From assembly GCA_039090855.1 (NCBI GenBank), contig CM076997.1, forward strand, positions 168,360,709 to 168,424,708: a stretch of 64,000 nt of DNA, given 5' to 3'. The notes under the pieces are model-generated. The model saw nothing but the letters and a program-made list of their open reading frames with translations, searched no databases and was not told the origin of the DNA. The position numbers and the translations under genes were made by a program. The stretch is from Macrothele yani. Its lineage: Eukaryota > Arthropoda > Arachnida > Araneae > Macrothelidae. Positions 53,741-64,000 of this stretch are shown one piece after another (the stretch's first letter is position 1; every line of letters starts with the position of its first letter).

Positions 53741-55340
53741 AACAGCTACTTAATCGCACCCGCGGCTGAAAGGCATGTTTCGAAAATTGACAAATGGCGC
53801 ACAAAACATTTCTCATAGCAGAAGATATCAGATACAGAAATTTTCGAATCGAACAGTTAGAAGAAGAAATAGAGAGAAACATGATATATGTCTATATTCC
53901 ATAGTAGTAGAATTTTGCATAAAGGAAAAGTTGAAAATATGCAAAAAGTATTTTTCACAGCAAAAGCTAAGCTAAGAAAAAATAATTTTTCAAATACATC
54001 TCCCGAAAGCAGGAAAGCTGTGCATTATTTAAAGAAGATAATCTTCCTCATTTATTATAAAGAATAGCACACAGTAAAAAAAACAAAATTTCCAACAGGG
54101 TTTTTAGAAGCGGAGATACAGCAGCAAAGAGAAGTAAGTACACAAACACCAACTAGCGACAGAACTGTGAACTACAAAAAAACTTCAAAAGCCCGAACTT
54201 AAAGTACTCCACAAGGTTAATTGTATCAGGTGTTAAAATATTTTTTAAATCAGTCATCTAGAAACAGAGATATTGAGAAAAACAAATTAAACCTTTATGC
54301 ATTATTTTAGGAGGAAAATAAACACAAATATTTTTCATAGTTAATAATATTTCACGGGTATTTTTATCAATCGGGCTTTACTTCAGCAAATATTGCTGCA
54401 AAAATGCTGTAAACAGAAATGAGATCCTACGCCCTCTAGTAGCACACTTGTGCGTTAAGAGAAATTAGGAATTATACGCGAAACATTTCGCTCCGGAAAT
54501 GCTGTACGATAAAAAATAATTTTTAAAATCGGCCTCTTAGTAGCAGAGATATCGCCAAAGATAACATATGCATCTACACTCCTTGGCGAGAAAACTGTGC
54601 ACTACAGAAAGAAGAAGGTATTCTCAACATGTTTTCCGAGGCGAGCACTATCGCTCTACGCAAGCATTTTTTAAATTGAATTTCCAGAAGCACAATTTTG
54701 CTGCACTTATGCATCTGGTGACTAAACCATTCTTTCTTAAAAATTTAAAATTATACGTAAGGCGTTTCAAACCACGAGCTGTATCCGACGCAAGAGAAAT
54801 TTTTCCAGGAGGTTTTTTAGAAGCAGTGATATCATGGAAATCGCCATTTACCTTTATTGTCCTTAACTGAAAATGTTTGCATTACTTGGAAAAGAAAGTT
54901 TACCTAAAATAGTTTTCGTTATAAATGGCATCGAAAGGAGAAAATATTTTTTTCAATCGGATATTGAAAATCAAATATAAGGAACAAAAAATGTGTTTTG
55001 ACTTCTAGAGCATCTGCATTTACGAATTTATGCATCAGAAAAAAAAAACACAGTATGTAAGGTATAACGAAGTAGATTTCTCCGTCATTTCTGTCCACGC
55101 CAGGATTCGAACCCGGATCCCCTCATTCCGGAATAAGTCACTCTACCAATGAGCTACGCGGACGTTTTATTCTGATTCCTATCTGCCTTTATGTCGTGTG
55201 CGTCCTTCTGGCAGGTACGTCACATCTCCTGGTACGTTACAAAGGATCATCGTTCTCGCACTTCAATCCTTCTACTGCAAATGTTTTTTTTAAATCGGAC
55301 TAATAGTTTCAGAGCTATTGTGTCCACAGTCTATATATGA
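53741..55340 (+). repeat. Repeat family X, long copy
   Basis: Collinear with 12595-13260 for the first ~700 bp (CAGCTACTT, ATAGCAGAAG, AAAGTATTTTTCACAGCAAA), then continues with further ~150-bp units (CGCCCTCTAGTAGCACACTTG). It ends near 55300 with TTTTTAAATCGGACTAATAG and GAACGGACGGACAGATTGAC, a pattern that I associate with ends of dispersed arthropod repeats. A SINE B copy interrupts it at 55075. Confidence 0.65.
55075..55260 (-). repeat. SINE family B-related copy
   Basis: On the - strand: GTGACGTACCTGCCAGAAGG, GACGCACACGACATAAAGGC, a rather good tRNA-like module (GTCCGCGTAGCTCATTGGTA, box B GGTTCGAATCCTGGC) and then ACAGAAATGACGGAG. The tRNA-like part alone could resemble a real tRNA gene, but the flanking family homology argues for a SINE. 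Confidence 0.78.
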
Positions 55341-55344
55341 ACGG

Positions 55345-56539
55345 ACGGACAGATTGACGGATCAATTTATACTATAAGCACGCACTTTTTTTCACGAAAG
55401 ATGTTCTAAAAAGAAAAGTATGCCTAAATTCTACTCGTTGTTGTGCGTTCATGAAAATCTTGTCTATCTCTCTGTGAGTCATTCCACAGTGAGGTTGCTA
55501 CAAAGTTTTAAGCTGTTGCTTGTCATACTTACAAGTAGGTGAATGCGTCTTGAAGGTATGTACTCCGATTCCGAAAAAAAAAATTACTGATTTGTAATGC
55601 AAATATCTTTTGTGATGTGTGGCACTGAAGGTTTAAATTTTGTAATTCAAGTTTTACATTTTGTTTGCTTGTTTGTTTTTCTCTGATCTGAGCGACCCTG
55701 ATAAGCTTTCCAATAGCTTTTTCGCCTATAGTTTTCCCTAAATCCTATAGTTTTCTGTCGAAAAACCGAAAACTGTCCCCGTGGAGGATCATTCTTGAGC
55801 AAATACTGGCGATTTGTTAAATGTCAATCAACACTTCCTCTCTAAGCACCTAAGTAACATTCGTGACATATCAATTTGTCCTTGAAAACACAGGTGCACT
55901 GAAAGAATATCGACGTCTGACATTCTTTCTGCACATCTCAAATTAAACCTGCATTCTTCATTAAAGAAATCTTCACAGAATATGTTTGTTCTCCATAAAC
56001 TTGGTAAAACATTTTTTGCAGGCTTTAAGTACTTGACTCTGTTTCTACCAAAAATAGAAACTTTTGAAGCTATTTACGATTAATTTTTTGAATTTATCCA
56101 AAAAGGCTAAGCATAAATTCAGTGAAATGCTCACTGATACCGTAAAACAAACTAAATTTAAGAGACTATTTAAGAATCGAAGCTTTCTCATACGGCAGTC
56201 TGCTCCCACTGCCATGTAACGAAGCACAAAAATTAATCCGATTGCTTTATTTTAGGCACAGTAAGAAGCAGATACCTGATAATAAATGAATGAAGAACTA
56301 TTGTTTCTCTGTATCAAATATTTGCAAACGTTCTGCCTGATAACCTGATGAAATTTTGCTTAAAACGAAGTTCTTTAATACCATGAATTTTTCTTCTGTA
56401 AAAGAAAGCAAAACAAATTAGCTAATAAAAGGGATTTTCTCTCAGCAAAGTTGATTGACATTGGACTTCGTTTTCCTCTAGTATTCTTGAAAACGTTTGA
56501 GTTTCCAAAGAGCGACAGTAATGAAGTTTCTATGTAAAA
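55345..56539. other. No recognisable feature
   Basis: AT-rich DNA. No supported gene or repeat. Confidence 0.5.
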
Positions 56540-57135
56540 CTACCACTCATTCCCGACAAAAGGTTTAATTAACCTTAAACAAAAGATTCGGCCTACATTC
56601 GGCACGGCAACTGATTAATCTTGACAAAAGGTTTGGCCTTTGGGGACACTGTTCGCATGAGTTGCCCATCGATCCTTAGATGACATTAAATCTCTTCTCC
56701 GTGGAATACGCCTTAGTGCATTATTTTAGCATAGCCTAAAGTTCCGAGCAAATGAATGGCCGAACCAACGCTTCCTCTGAAACTTGTCGGAGGAAAATTT
56801 ATTGGTAAGGAATCGAAGCGAGAAGGGAAGTGACGTAGAAGGAAGAAATTAACGGAATTAACGCCTCCGCTCTGTAAGGGGCCAAGGCGCAAGTGCCACG
56901 CGCATAAATTTCAACGCCGCTGATTCCGAAAGTTGCGATTTTATGCGCTGAGGTTGATTATTAAGCGTTCAAGTTCGGAACAATAATGCTGCCACTGGAG
57001 GAAAAGGAAGCGACGCGAAATAATCGACTTCGAAATCATCATTCATGGATTAAACAATGCACTAGACCCGGAGTTCGGCCGGAATAGACTCTCGGACAAA
57101 ATCCCATAAAGGATCAATAAGTAGCGCAAAAGAAT
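56540..57135. other. Repeat-free stretch with higher GC content
   Basis: Unlike its surroundings, it shows none of the repeat families seen elsewhere here and is visibly richer in G+C between about 56780 and 57100. A 9-bp inverted pair GCGCATAAA (56900-56908) / TTTATGCGC (56940-56948) is present, with several ATTAA/TTAAT words. No coding frame. It may be unique host DNA, possibly regulatory; this is conjecture. Confidence 0.35.
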
Positions 57136-57227
57136 GGAAACAGCAAAAGAATACATCGTCGTTCCGCTTAGTTTGTAGTGCTTTCTTTGTTGCATTTGTC
57201 GTTTATTCATTTGTCTGTTACTTTGTT

Positions 57228-57418
57228 TTGAAGTTTAACGACCCCTATAAATATATAAGGCTATAAATATTCTTCAATCCCTAATTTAGGGATTCCGTTT
57301 CCAGGGAAAGGACAAAACAAGCTCCGTAGGATAAACACGCCACTCGAACTTGAGCCCATCTAGGATTATTTCTCGGAAGTCCGCGCATCTAACCACTCAG
57401 CCACCGCGGAGCTGTGAT
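57228..57418 (-). repeat. Diverged SINE family A copy
   Basis: TTTAACGACCCCTATAAATA, TCCCTAATTTAGGGATTCCG, TTTCCAGGGAAAGGACA and a tRNA-like head ending CAACCACTCAGCCACCGCGG-like. Strongly decayed in the middle. Confidence 0.8.
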
Positions 57419-57479
57419 AACATTTCGTAGCTTTGCGAGACACTATGTACTATTTACTTTTTAGCATTATTCTTATTAT

Positions 57480-57669
57480 ATAGCATCTTGTGAAAGCACA
57501 AGTTTCTCCTTGACGGGGATCGAAACCGCAACCCCTCACTCCTGAGTAAGTTACTCTCCCAACTAAGCTACCCGGACGGAATGTATTGCTGCAGATTTGT
57601 CTTCTTGACACGTGCTTTACCTCTGTAGTACGTCACATCATCGCCCTCTCAATTTTTTTTTTTTTTTTT
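57480..57669 (-). repeat. SINE family B copy with T-run
   Basis: On the - strand: A run (57653-57669), GTGACGTACTACAGAGGTAA, ACAAATCTGCAGCAATAC, tRNA-like GTCCGGGTAGCTTAGTTGGG with box B GGTTTCGATCCCCGTC, then TTGTGCTTTCACAAG. The A run lies on the 5' side of the head, so it may be the tail of an adjacent insertion. Confidence 0.78.
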
Positions 57670-60305
57670 GTAGGGAAGAACAAATTTTTTATTAATTCTA
57701 GACCAGTGGCTGTGAGTGGTAGGATTGTGTTGGTTGATGGCTTGGGTGATTAAATTATATTATTTCTCGTTTCCTGTTTCATTTCTATGTAACCAAAGCA
57801 CTACTCTACTTTAAATCACTTACCACAATCACATTTTAAAAACACAACACTTTATTACATAAAAACGACATGTAGACACGCCACACAATTACGACACCTC
57901 TGTCTACGGAGGAGAATATGCAAATGAAGCTCCACGTCACATACAGTCTTTGCAATGCGATGTGCATCTGGCGCTATCTATTAAGACAAATAGTATATAA
58001 AAGATTGGGAATTAAAAAAAAAATTACAAATTTATTTGTATTCGAGGCTAACTGCGAAACCCAGCGAATGCACAAATAAAAGTCAATTAAATATACACAA
58101 ATAAATGTCAATTGTCAACGGTATAAAGATATGCAGATGCTTTCGCTGCGAAAAAAAAAATCACGCTCGAATTGGCTTCTTTTGACTAAGAGATTCAGTC
58201 TGGCAAGCGAAAACCAACGGGGGCTCCTAGTGGAGGGATGGCGCAATCGTAAAGCAACCAGTTCTACCAGTCTTCGCTGTTCTTATTCGATGATCTTCCA
58301 TATGATCGCCTGCTAGCGTTTCCATGACAACATGCATGACCAGGTGAAGAGGAATATGCCATTGCTTTGGGCAACGGTTCACTCAGAATAGAGAAGACTT
58401 AGACTGAGTTAGTAACTCGCATGCTCCCGCCCATAACAGCACGTGTTTTGTGAGAGTTGTTTCAGTTTGTGTGAAATGTCAATGAATTAAATCAGCGATT
58501 TTATATCTTAAATATGTGGTTTTGTTGGACTCGAACTGTTTTGATAAATTTTGTGAAAGCTTTCCAGAATAACTGTCAGAACTTAAAGAACTCTATGCTT
58601 CAAACTTTGATACAGCTCGACTAAAAATGAACTAAAAGTGTTTTATTCTCTTGATGAATACAAAAAATGCATTACTTGTTACATAAAGTTGTATAAATTG
58701 AACATAGTGTTTAATGAGGGCTACAAATTAGCAGACCTGATATTAAAGTTTCCATCAAAAACTGCAACTGCCAAAAAGAAGTTTTTCTGCGTTAAAAAGA
58801 ATCAAGATTTATATGAGAGCCACACAAGGACATGTACATTCGAGCAACTTGGCTGTTTTGTCAATAGAGAAATACATTATATTTAAATATGAAAAGTACT
58901 CGGAAGAAACTTTATGAAAACGTAACACTCAAATTCACACAAAAGGAAAGATGAATGGATTTCATGTACAAATAAAGTATTCAGAAGAGGAATGGAGGTC
59001 ATGTGCAAATAAGTGTTGAAATCCTAATCCGCATAATTATTTTATATCATGTTAGCATGTAACTGAAATTTAGAAAAAAAAATATTTCTATTACTTCACA
59101 ACTAAAAATTAAACTTCGCAATTTAAAAAAAAACAGTACTGTGCGGGGAGGGGGGAGGGAGATAGCCCAAGTCTCGGACCCAAGGTTCGCACCTGAAGCT
59201 GCAAATCTTCAAAACCACTTCTTTGACATTTGTCACAGCGTGCTGGATTTTTATTAGGCAGGTTACTTTACAGTTTATAACACTTTTCCTGCATTTTCCA
59301 ATGAGAATACATTGTTTGGAAAACTAACTTCATAGTTCCCTAATGCCGACTCATTGAGCTTTGTCGTAGCATACGTTATTTCAACTGAGAATATTTTGTT
59401 CGCCTTTGATAGAAGTAGCAAATGATACAAGAAACATCAAGGATCAGCAAAATGCCCAAAAAAAAAAAAAAAATTGGAAAGCTGTTTAAAGTTTCAATTC
59501 CATTCGGTCAACATCTATTTCTTCCATTAAATAGGTACATACGGGATTTTTAGTTCCTCTTCGTGGACATTTATCCTAAAATACACAATTCTCGTAACTT
59601 TCTTTGTGTTTCCTCTTGGTTAAATTTATCGTGACCAATGTTGCTGTTACGTGGGCTCTTCTCATCTACAAATATCACAAATAAAATGTACCTTGTATTG
59701 CGTCTCATGGACCATTAATAAGTGAGGGGTGCCTATAGGACATATCACACTCCCGATACCACAACTGAAATATTCCGTCAGACTAACACCATCTGAAAAC
59801 TTATAAATCACAGCAAACGTACTAAATTATTACTACACTTCAAATCGGGATTCCTTCACTCAGATACAGGCATTCTAATCGCTAACTCAAGAGCATTATC
59901 AAGACACTGTAAAGTCATTATCAAAATGAATGCATAGACTAATTGGCAGTTCAGTGCATATTAGTTATTTAACTTGAATACAGAAAAATATTTCAATAAC
60001 TGAATTTGGATAAAGAAACACTTCCAGAGGAAGATAAATACACAACAGATTTTCTTTATTACACGGCGCTAACTTCACCAACTGCGTAACAAAATAAATA
60101 TGTAGGAGACACCCCTTCTCCAAGCGTATCTAGTACGTCACACCACAGTATTATTCATTGTTAGTGTACCATTTTAATGGAATCAATTCTTCAAGTAATT
60201 CAGACATTATTTTTGGAGAAAATATCTACCTTGTTTTCTCAAAGTACCAGCAAAAACAGCTCAGACGTTCATGCTTTTCGGAATTCAGCTACCATCAGGA
60301 ACACT
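57670..60305. other. No recognisable feature
   Basis: AT-rich, low-information DNA. A small open frame at 58638-58886 (82 aa, Lys/Cys-rich) has no family signature. Poly-A runs at about 59458-59473. Confidence 0.45.
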
Positions 60306-60307
60306 TC

Positions 60308-60483
60308 AAAAGGCTATAAGCTGTGGTTCTTCCCAAATTTAGGGCCACTGGTTCCAGGGACGGAGAGAGAGAGCAAGTGTGGTAAGACAAGCACACCCAT
60401 GTCTCATTCAGGACCCAAACCAGGACCTCTCCGAAGAAGAGCCAAAATCCAGCGCTTAAAACCACTGTGCCACAGGGACAACT
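60308..60483 (-). repeat. SINE family A copy, decayed
   Basis: CCAAATTTAGGGCCACTGGT, TTCCAGGGACGGAGAGAGAG, GGTAAGACAAGCACACCCAT and AACCACTGTGCCACAGGGAC are the A-family words in reverse orientation. Confidence 0.85.
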
Positions 60484-60489
60484 GATTAT

Positions 60490-62379
60490 TTCTCCTTTGC
60501 AAAAGAATAACATACGCTTTTTTTAAAACAAATGCCTGTTTAATGAAAATAGCGTATCAATTTGCATTATATCAAATTTTTTTGCAGTCCGGCTGTAGAA
60601 GTCTATGGTGGTTCGAAAAATTCGAACATCGATATGTTTTGGTGCTTATGGATTTTTTAAATTTTGGTGTGAAAATGTCTCACACAAAATTTCAAGGAAA
60701 TCCGATAAAATTTAGGACTACCTCATTCTCAAGGTGGTTGAACTTTTACTGCTGTAAGACTACGCCCGTTATAAGGAAAATAATAAACATGACACATTGA
60801 CGCTAGAATGCTTTCCCTGAACAAGCTAAATCTCAAATTTATTTCGTAAGTAAGCTCACATGCGGTTCATATAGTGATTATACTATGCAACAATTTACAG
60901 AAGATCCCACTGCTGATTTCTCAGTCTCTGCGAAAAGTGTGCTTTTCTCAGTATCCGGAAAGCGTTTCCTGTAGCCCTCCACAACTTTAAAAAAGAATTG
61001 TTTCTGATCTTCGTACTTAAAAGAGAACAACCGAAAGTGGTAGCAAGAGCGAGTCTCCTTTCAGCACTGTCGTTGACAACTTTAAGAGCCATTACTGTCT
61101 TCTTTGCTTCCTGGAAAAAATTAGTCTTCTCACAAATCCACGTTCTTGGCCAAGAAAGAGCTGTTCAGTTGCAAAACCTCAAAGAAATGGGAAGCAGATT
61201 CAATTAAATTAGAAAACGTTTTGCCATATAATCTGTATGGCAAAACTTCAACCTAGAAGAAGCAGTCCTAAATATAAACCGATTAGCTTGTAATTTTTTT
61301 GTGAGTTGTTTATTCATCGAAAGGAACAATAAAATTCCTGAGCACCAAAAATTTACGAAAATTGTCTTTTTTTTGCATATGACTTTGTTCCGCCCTAGGC
61401 TGTATATTTAAATTGAAACTAACGGTTTGTAAATATCAATGCGCTCCTTGATGAAATTCTCAAGTGCTGTTTGAGACGAAAATCCTTTGCCCTATACTCA
61501 GTTATCGGAAATTGCCGCAGAAGTTTAAGACAGGATTAGTCGTTATGTAGAATTTTAGACAACTAACTACCCCAAAATTCTGTATAACACTTCACTTTTT
61601 CAATTTTAATTTCAATGTTACTAGTTTATGGATTTCCATTCATATTTATCTTATGTTCTAAAGCAGATATATCTATCTCTACGAAAATTAAGACTTTAAT
61701 GAATTAATATTCAAGCTATGATCATTTTCTGTTTTTCTCTTAGGGTACGTAAGGAATGCTTTCAGCATAAGAGCCAAAATATGCAAACGACAACTAAAAA
61801 AATTGGCCATCAATAAATATGCACACGAAATTATCTAAATAAATTAAATAAATCGTTCATTAAATTAATTTTATGAGGAGTTTAACTAAAATTGTTTTCT
61901 TCTCCCTCAGTTTCTGCAGCATGATTTTTCCCATATCTAGGGAGGTAACTTGTGGATCACCTATCTCCCTAGTTTGTTTCTTACGGCAAGTCGCCCATTA
62001 ATTTTTTTTTCCGTAGTTGTAGGCAAGTCACCCATTAATTTTTTTCATGTCGTTTTGAGAACGGTTTTTCCACCGCTGAGCTTTCGTCGAGTTCATTTCC
62101 AGAAATCCCCATATGAAATGCTTGGAACTTTGCGCTCCAAGCATTTCCTCTCCTTTCTCAAAACAAAAACGTCTAAGTGCAATCTTGTTTCTGGATACTA
62201 ATTTGAAGCTTCTGTAACTTAAACTACTGCCCTTATACCCTTAATTTCTAATTCCGTCATTTTCGGCGAGACCGATTATTCACGTCAAAATCTTCATTTC
62301 AGCAGCATTCAATAGGGATGTTCATATCAGTGGGAAATATTGATGGTGTGTATCTGTGGTTACTCATTCCCGAAACATC
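60490..62379. other. No recognised gene; hairpin at 62116-62146
   Basis: AT-rich DNA. The one structured spot is AAATGCTTGGA / TCCAAGCATTT (11-bp arms, 9-base loop). There is also a short duplicated phrase GGCAAGTC..CCCATTAATTTTTTT near 61985-62046. Confidence 0.55.
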
Positions 62380-62745
62380 GATGCATCGATAGTATCGATA
62401 GAAATTTTCGATGTATCGGTAAAAATCTCGACGTTTCGATGTTTTTGCTAGTAAGCCGAAGAATTCATAGTTTTCAATCTGTAGCAGTAAATGGGCAGTA
62501 CATGGATAAAATCTCTGTCCAACATAACGGTGATTACTCACCAATTCAACATCGAATAACTATATCTTTTTTATGTTTCGGCGGAAACACCTTGATGTTT
62601 CTTCGATGCATCGGTGTGAACCTCGATGTTTTGCTAATAAACTGAATAATTCCCACTTTTCCATCTGCAAAAGTGAATGAGCAAAAGATTTGTAAAATCT
62701 CTGTTCAATATAAGAGCAATACTGGGGTCTTTGAAAGTATTTATC
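62380..62745 (+). repeat. Tandem duplication (~200 bp unit, two diverged copies)
   Basis: Unit 1 (about 62386-62545) and unit 2 (about 62598-62745) share CGATGCATCG, CTCGA(C/T)GTTT, GCTA(G/A)TAA, AATTC, TTTTC(A/C)ATCTG and AAAATCTCTGT(C/T)CAA in the same order. Palindromic ATCGAT words cluster in unit 1. Confidence 0.7.
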
Positions 62746-64000
62746 ATATCTAATCCTTAGATCTTGATCAATCATTAGCTCTATAATGTATTGGTTTCTC
62801 ATTTTCCTGATCCGAGTGGTATCCTTCATAGAATTATTTCTTGATTTTGCAATTTTGAATGCATCCTTTTAGCTCTCTATTTCGTGTAGTTTATACATCC
62901 GACACAGGTACTGTGAGTTAACAGTTACTACTTCCTTTAAGACTAAATTATTTTGCTGATAGTTTAGCACAACTTCCAATTTTGTTTTTCTGTGTCACAG
63001 TTCATAATCTCTTGATTTTTTTCTTTCTCTTATTTTTCGCTATACTTCATCATTACAGTGCCAGGTTTCTTTTCCAGCTCTGTATATTCTCCGAGTACCT
63101 CCTAGTGTAGATCTCGCTCACTTCCAAGCACTTTCAAAACACCTTCCACCATTACTGATTACTTTAAAGTTCCTTTGCTCTCATTTCTTGGAGAAAATTT
63201 TCTTTTAAAGTTGACTTAAATTTCTTCTTTTGAAGTCTAAATCAGTTGATTTTAGTTTCCTCATTGTCATCTTTTTTCTTCTTCTTTTAGTTCTTTCTAT
63301 TATTTCCAAGTCCAACAGAAGTACTTGATGTTGCAGCGAACTTCTTACCTCGGGATTGCTTTAAACTTTTTCAATTATTTCTGCTAGGAAATCCAGGATA
63401 ACATATAATACACCTGTGATACTTCTACAACCTTGAGTCTCCCTCGTTTGAAAGAAGGTATCGGGTAGTTTCATATCAAACATCATGGTTACTTTTATGA
63501 TATTGTACGCCTCTTCGTTCCAACCACTATATTGTCTTCCTTCATCCGCGTTTTGTAGATGTTCACTACTTTGTCCAAAATTACGATTAAGGTATATTTC
63601 GATGACACTCTTTCACCTTCTCCTACATCTTTTAATGCTTCTTCAATCAGCAGACAACTATTCACCTTTTTCAACAGATCCCAACCACTTTGTTGTGAAT
63701 AAGAAAAGAAAGCATTGATTGGCATTCTGTTCAATGTAGTTCGAGCAGTTCTGAGTCTATATCATCTGCTCTTAACTTTCAGGATATCTTTTAGACCATT
63801 TATCAGGTTAATCTGCATTACAATTCTTCTTTAACCATTGGTTACGCTACACAAGAGCTTTTAACCAACCCACAGCTCCAGTGCTTTATTTGTTTCCACC
63901 TTGACCTGAATGCCGAGTGTGTGGATCTTTCTGCTTTCCATCAAATCGCCCATTTATCATATTCTCCTAGTGATTCTTTCAATATTCAGTGTTGTCGCTC
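62746..64000. other. No recognisable feature
   Basis: AT-rich DNA to the window edge. Short open frames only. Confidence 0.5.

Noticed and set aside
55075..55260. A possible tRNA gene (good box A and box B)
   Set aside because: The flanks match other SINE B copies on both sides, so the tRNA-like part belongs to a SINE. The same holds for 9710, 28184, 38894 and 57480.
58638..58886. An 82-residue Lys/Cys-rich open frame
   Set aside because: No recognised domain, no supporting context; likely chance.

Overview
Kind of DNA. This is nuclear DNA of a eukaryote, almost certainly an arthropod. The evidence is the mix of mobile elements (mariner and Tc1 transposases, an RTE-type LINE with a (TGA)n tail, a pogo/Tigger element, several tRNA-derived SINEs), the AT-rich background with (TA)n tracts, and a decayed member of a protein family that recurs in arthropod genomes. 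I cannot name the species. I found no host gene that I can defend: every long open frame that I could identify belongs to a mobile element or is its shadow.

Layout. 0.35-1.34 kb holds a decayed Tc1-like element. 1.39-7.71 kb is a block of four RTE LINE copies, two tandem on the + strand facing two tandem on the - strand, so that it forms a large inverted repeat. 7.75-9.19 kb is a Tc1-like element. 9.4-13.3 kb holds an inverted tRNA-SINE pair and a repeat family with inverted and tandem parts. 13.8-18 kb holds one Tc1-like and two mariner elements. 18.8-21.4 kb is a mariner interrupted by RTE copy E, followed by near-full-length RTE copy F (21.5-24.55 kb). 25.1-26.65 kb is a short-TIR DNA transposon carrying old RTE copy G. 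26.7-28.8 kb is a pogo/Tigger element interrupted by a SINE. 30.2-31.35 kb is a second copy of the first Tc1-like family. 34.0-36.6 kb is the most unusual element: a foldback transposon with GGGT ends, a 9-bp target duplication, terminal arms built of a 16-17 bp minisatellite and a satellite-like core. 41-42.2 kb is a mariner. 43.2-45.6 kb holds a decayed arthropod repeat gene with an internal minisatellite and a foldback repeat. 45.63-46.38 kb is a mariner/Tc relative whose transposase has lost its catalytic core but keeps one clean ORF. 47.6-48.8, 51.6-52.8 and 52.8-53.6 kb are further mariner/Tc1 copies. The remainder (53.7-64 kb) is mostly unrecognised AT-rich DNA with SINEs.

How it fits together. 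The coding potential is that of decayed selfish elements that inserted into one another. The visible order of events includes RTE E into a mariner, a SINE at the start codon of the Tigger transposase, RTE G inside a short-TIR element, and a SINE inside a tandem array. RTE copies repeatedly end in (TA)n tracts and carry short near-perfect palindromes at breakpoints, which suggests template switching or foldback repair. Every transposase and LINE reading frame examined is broken, except the 154-residue core-less ORF at 45798-46262.
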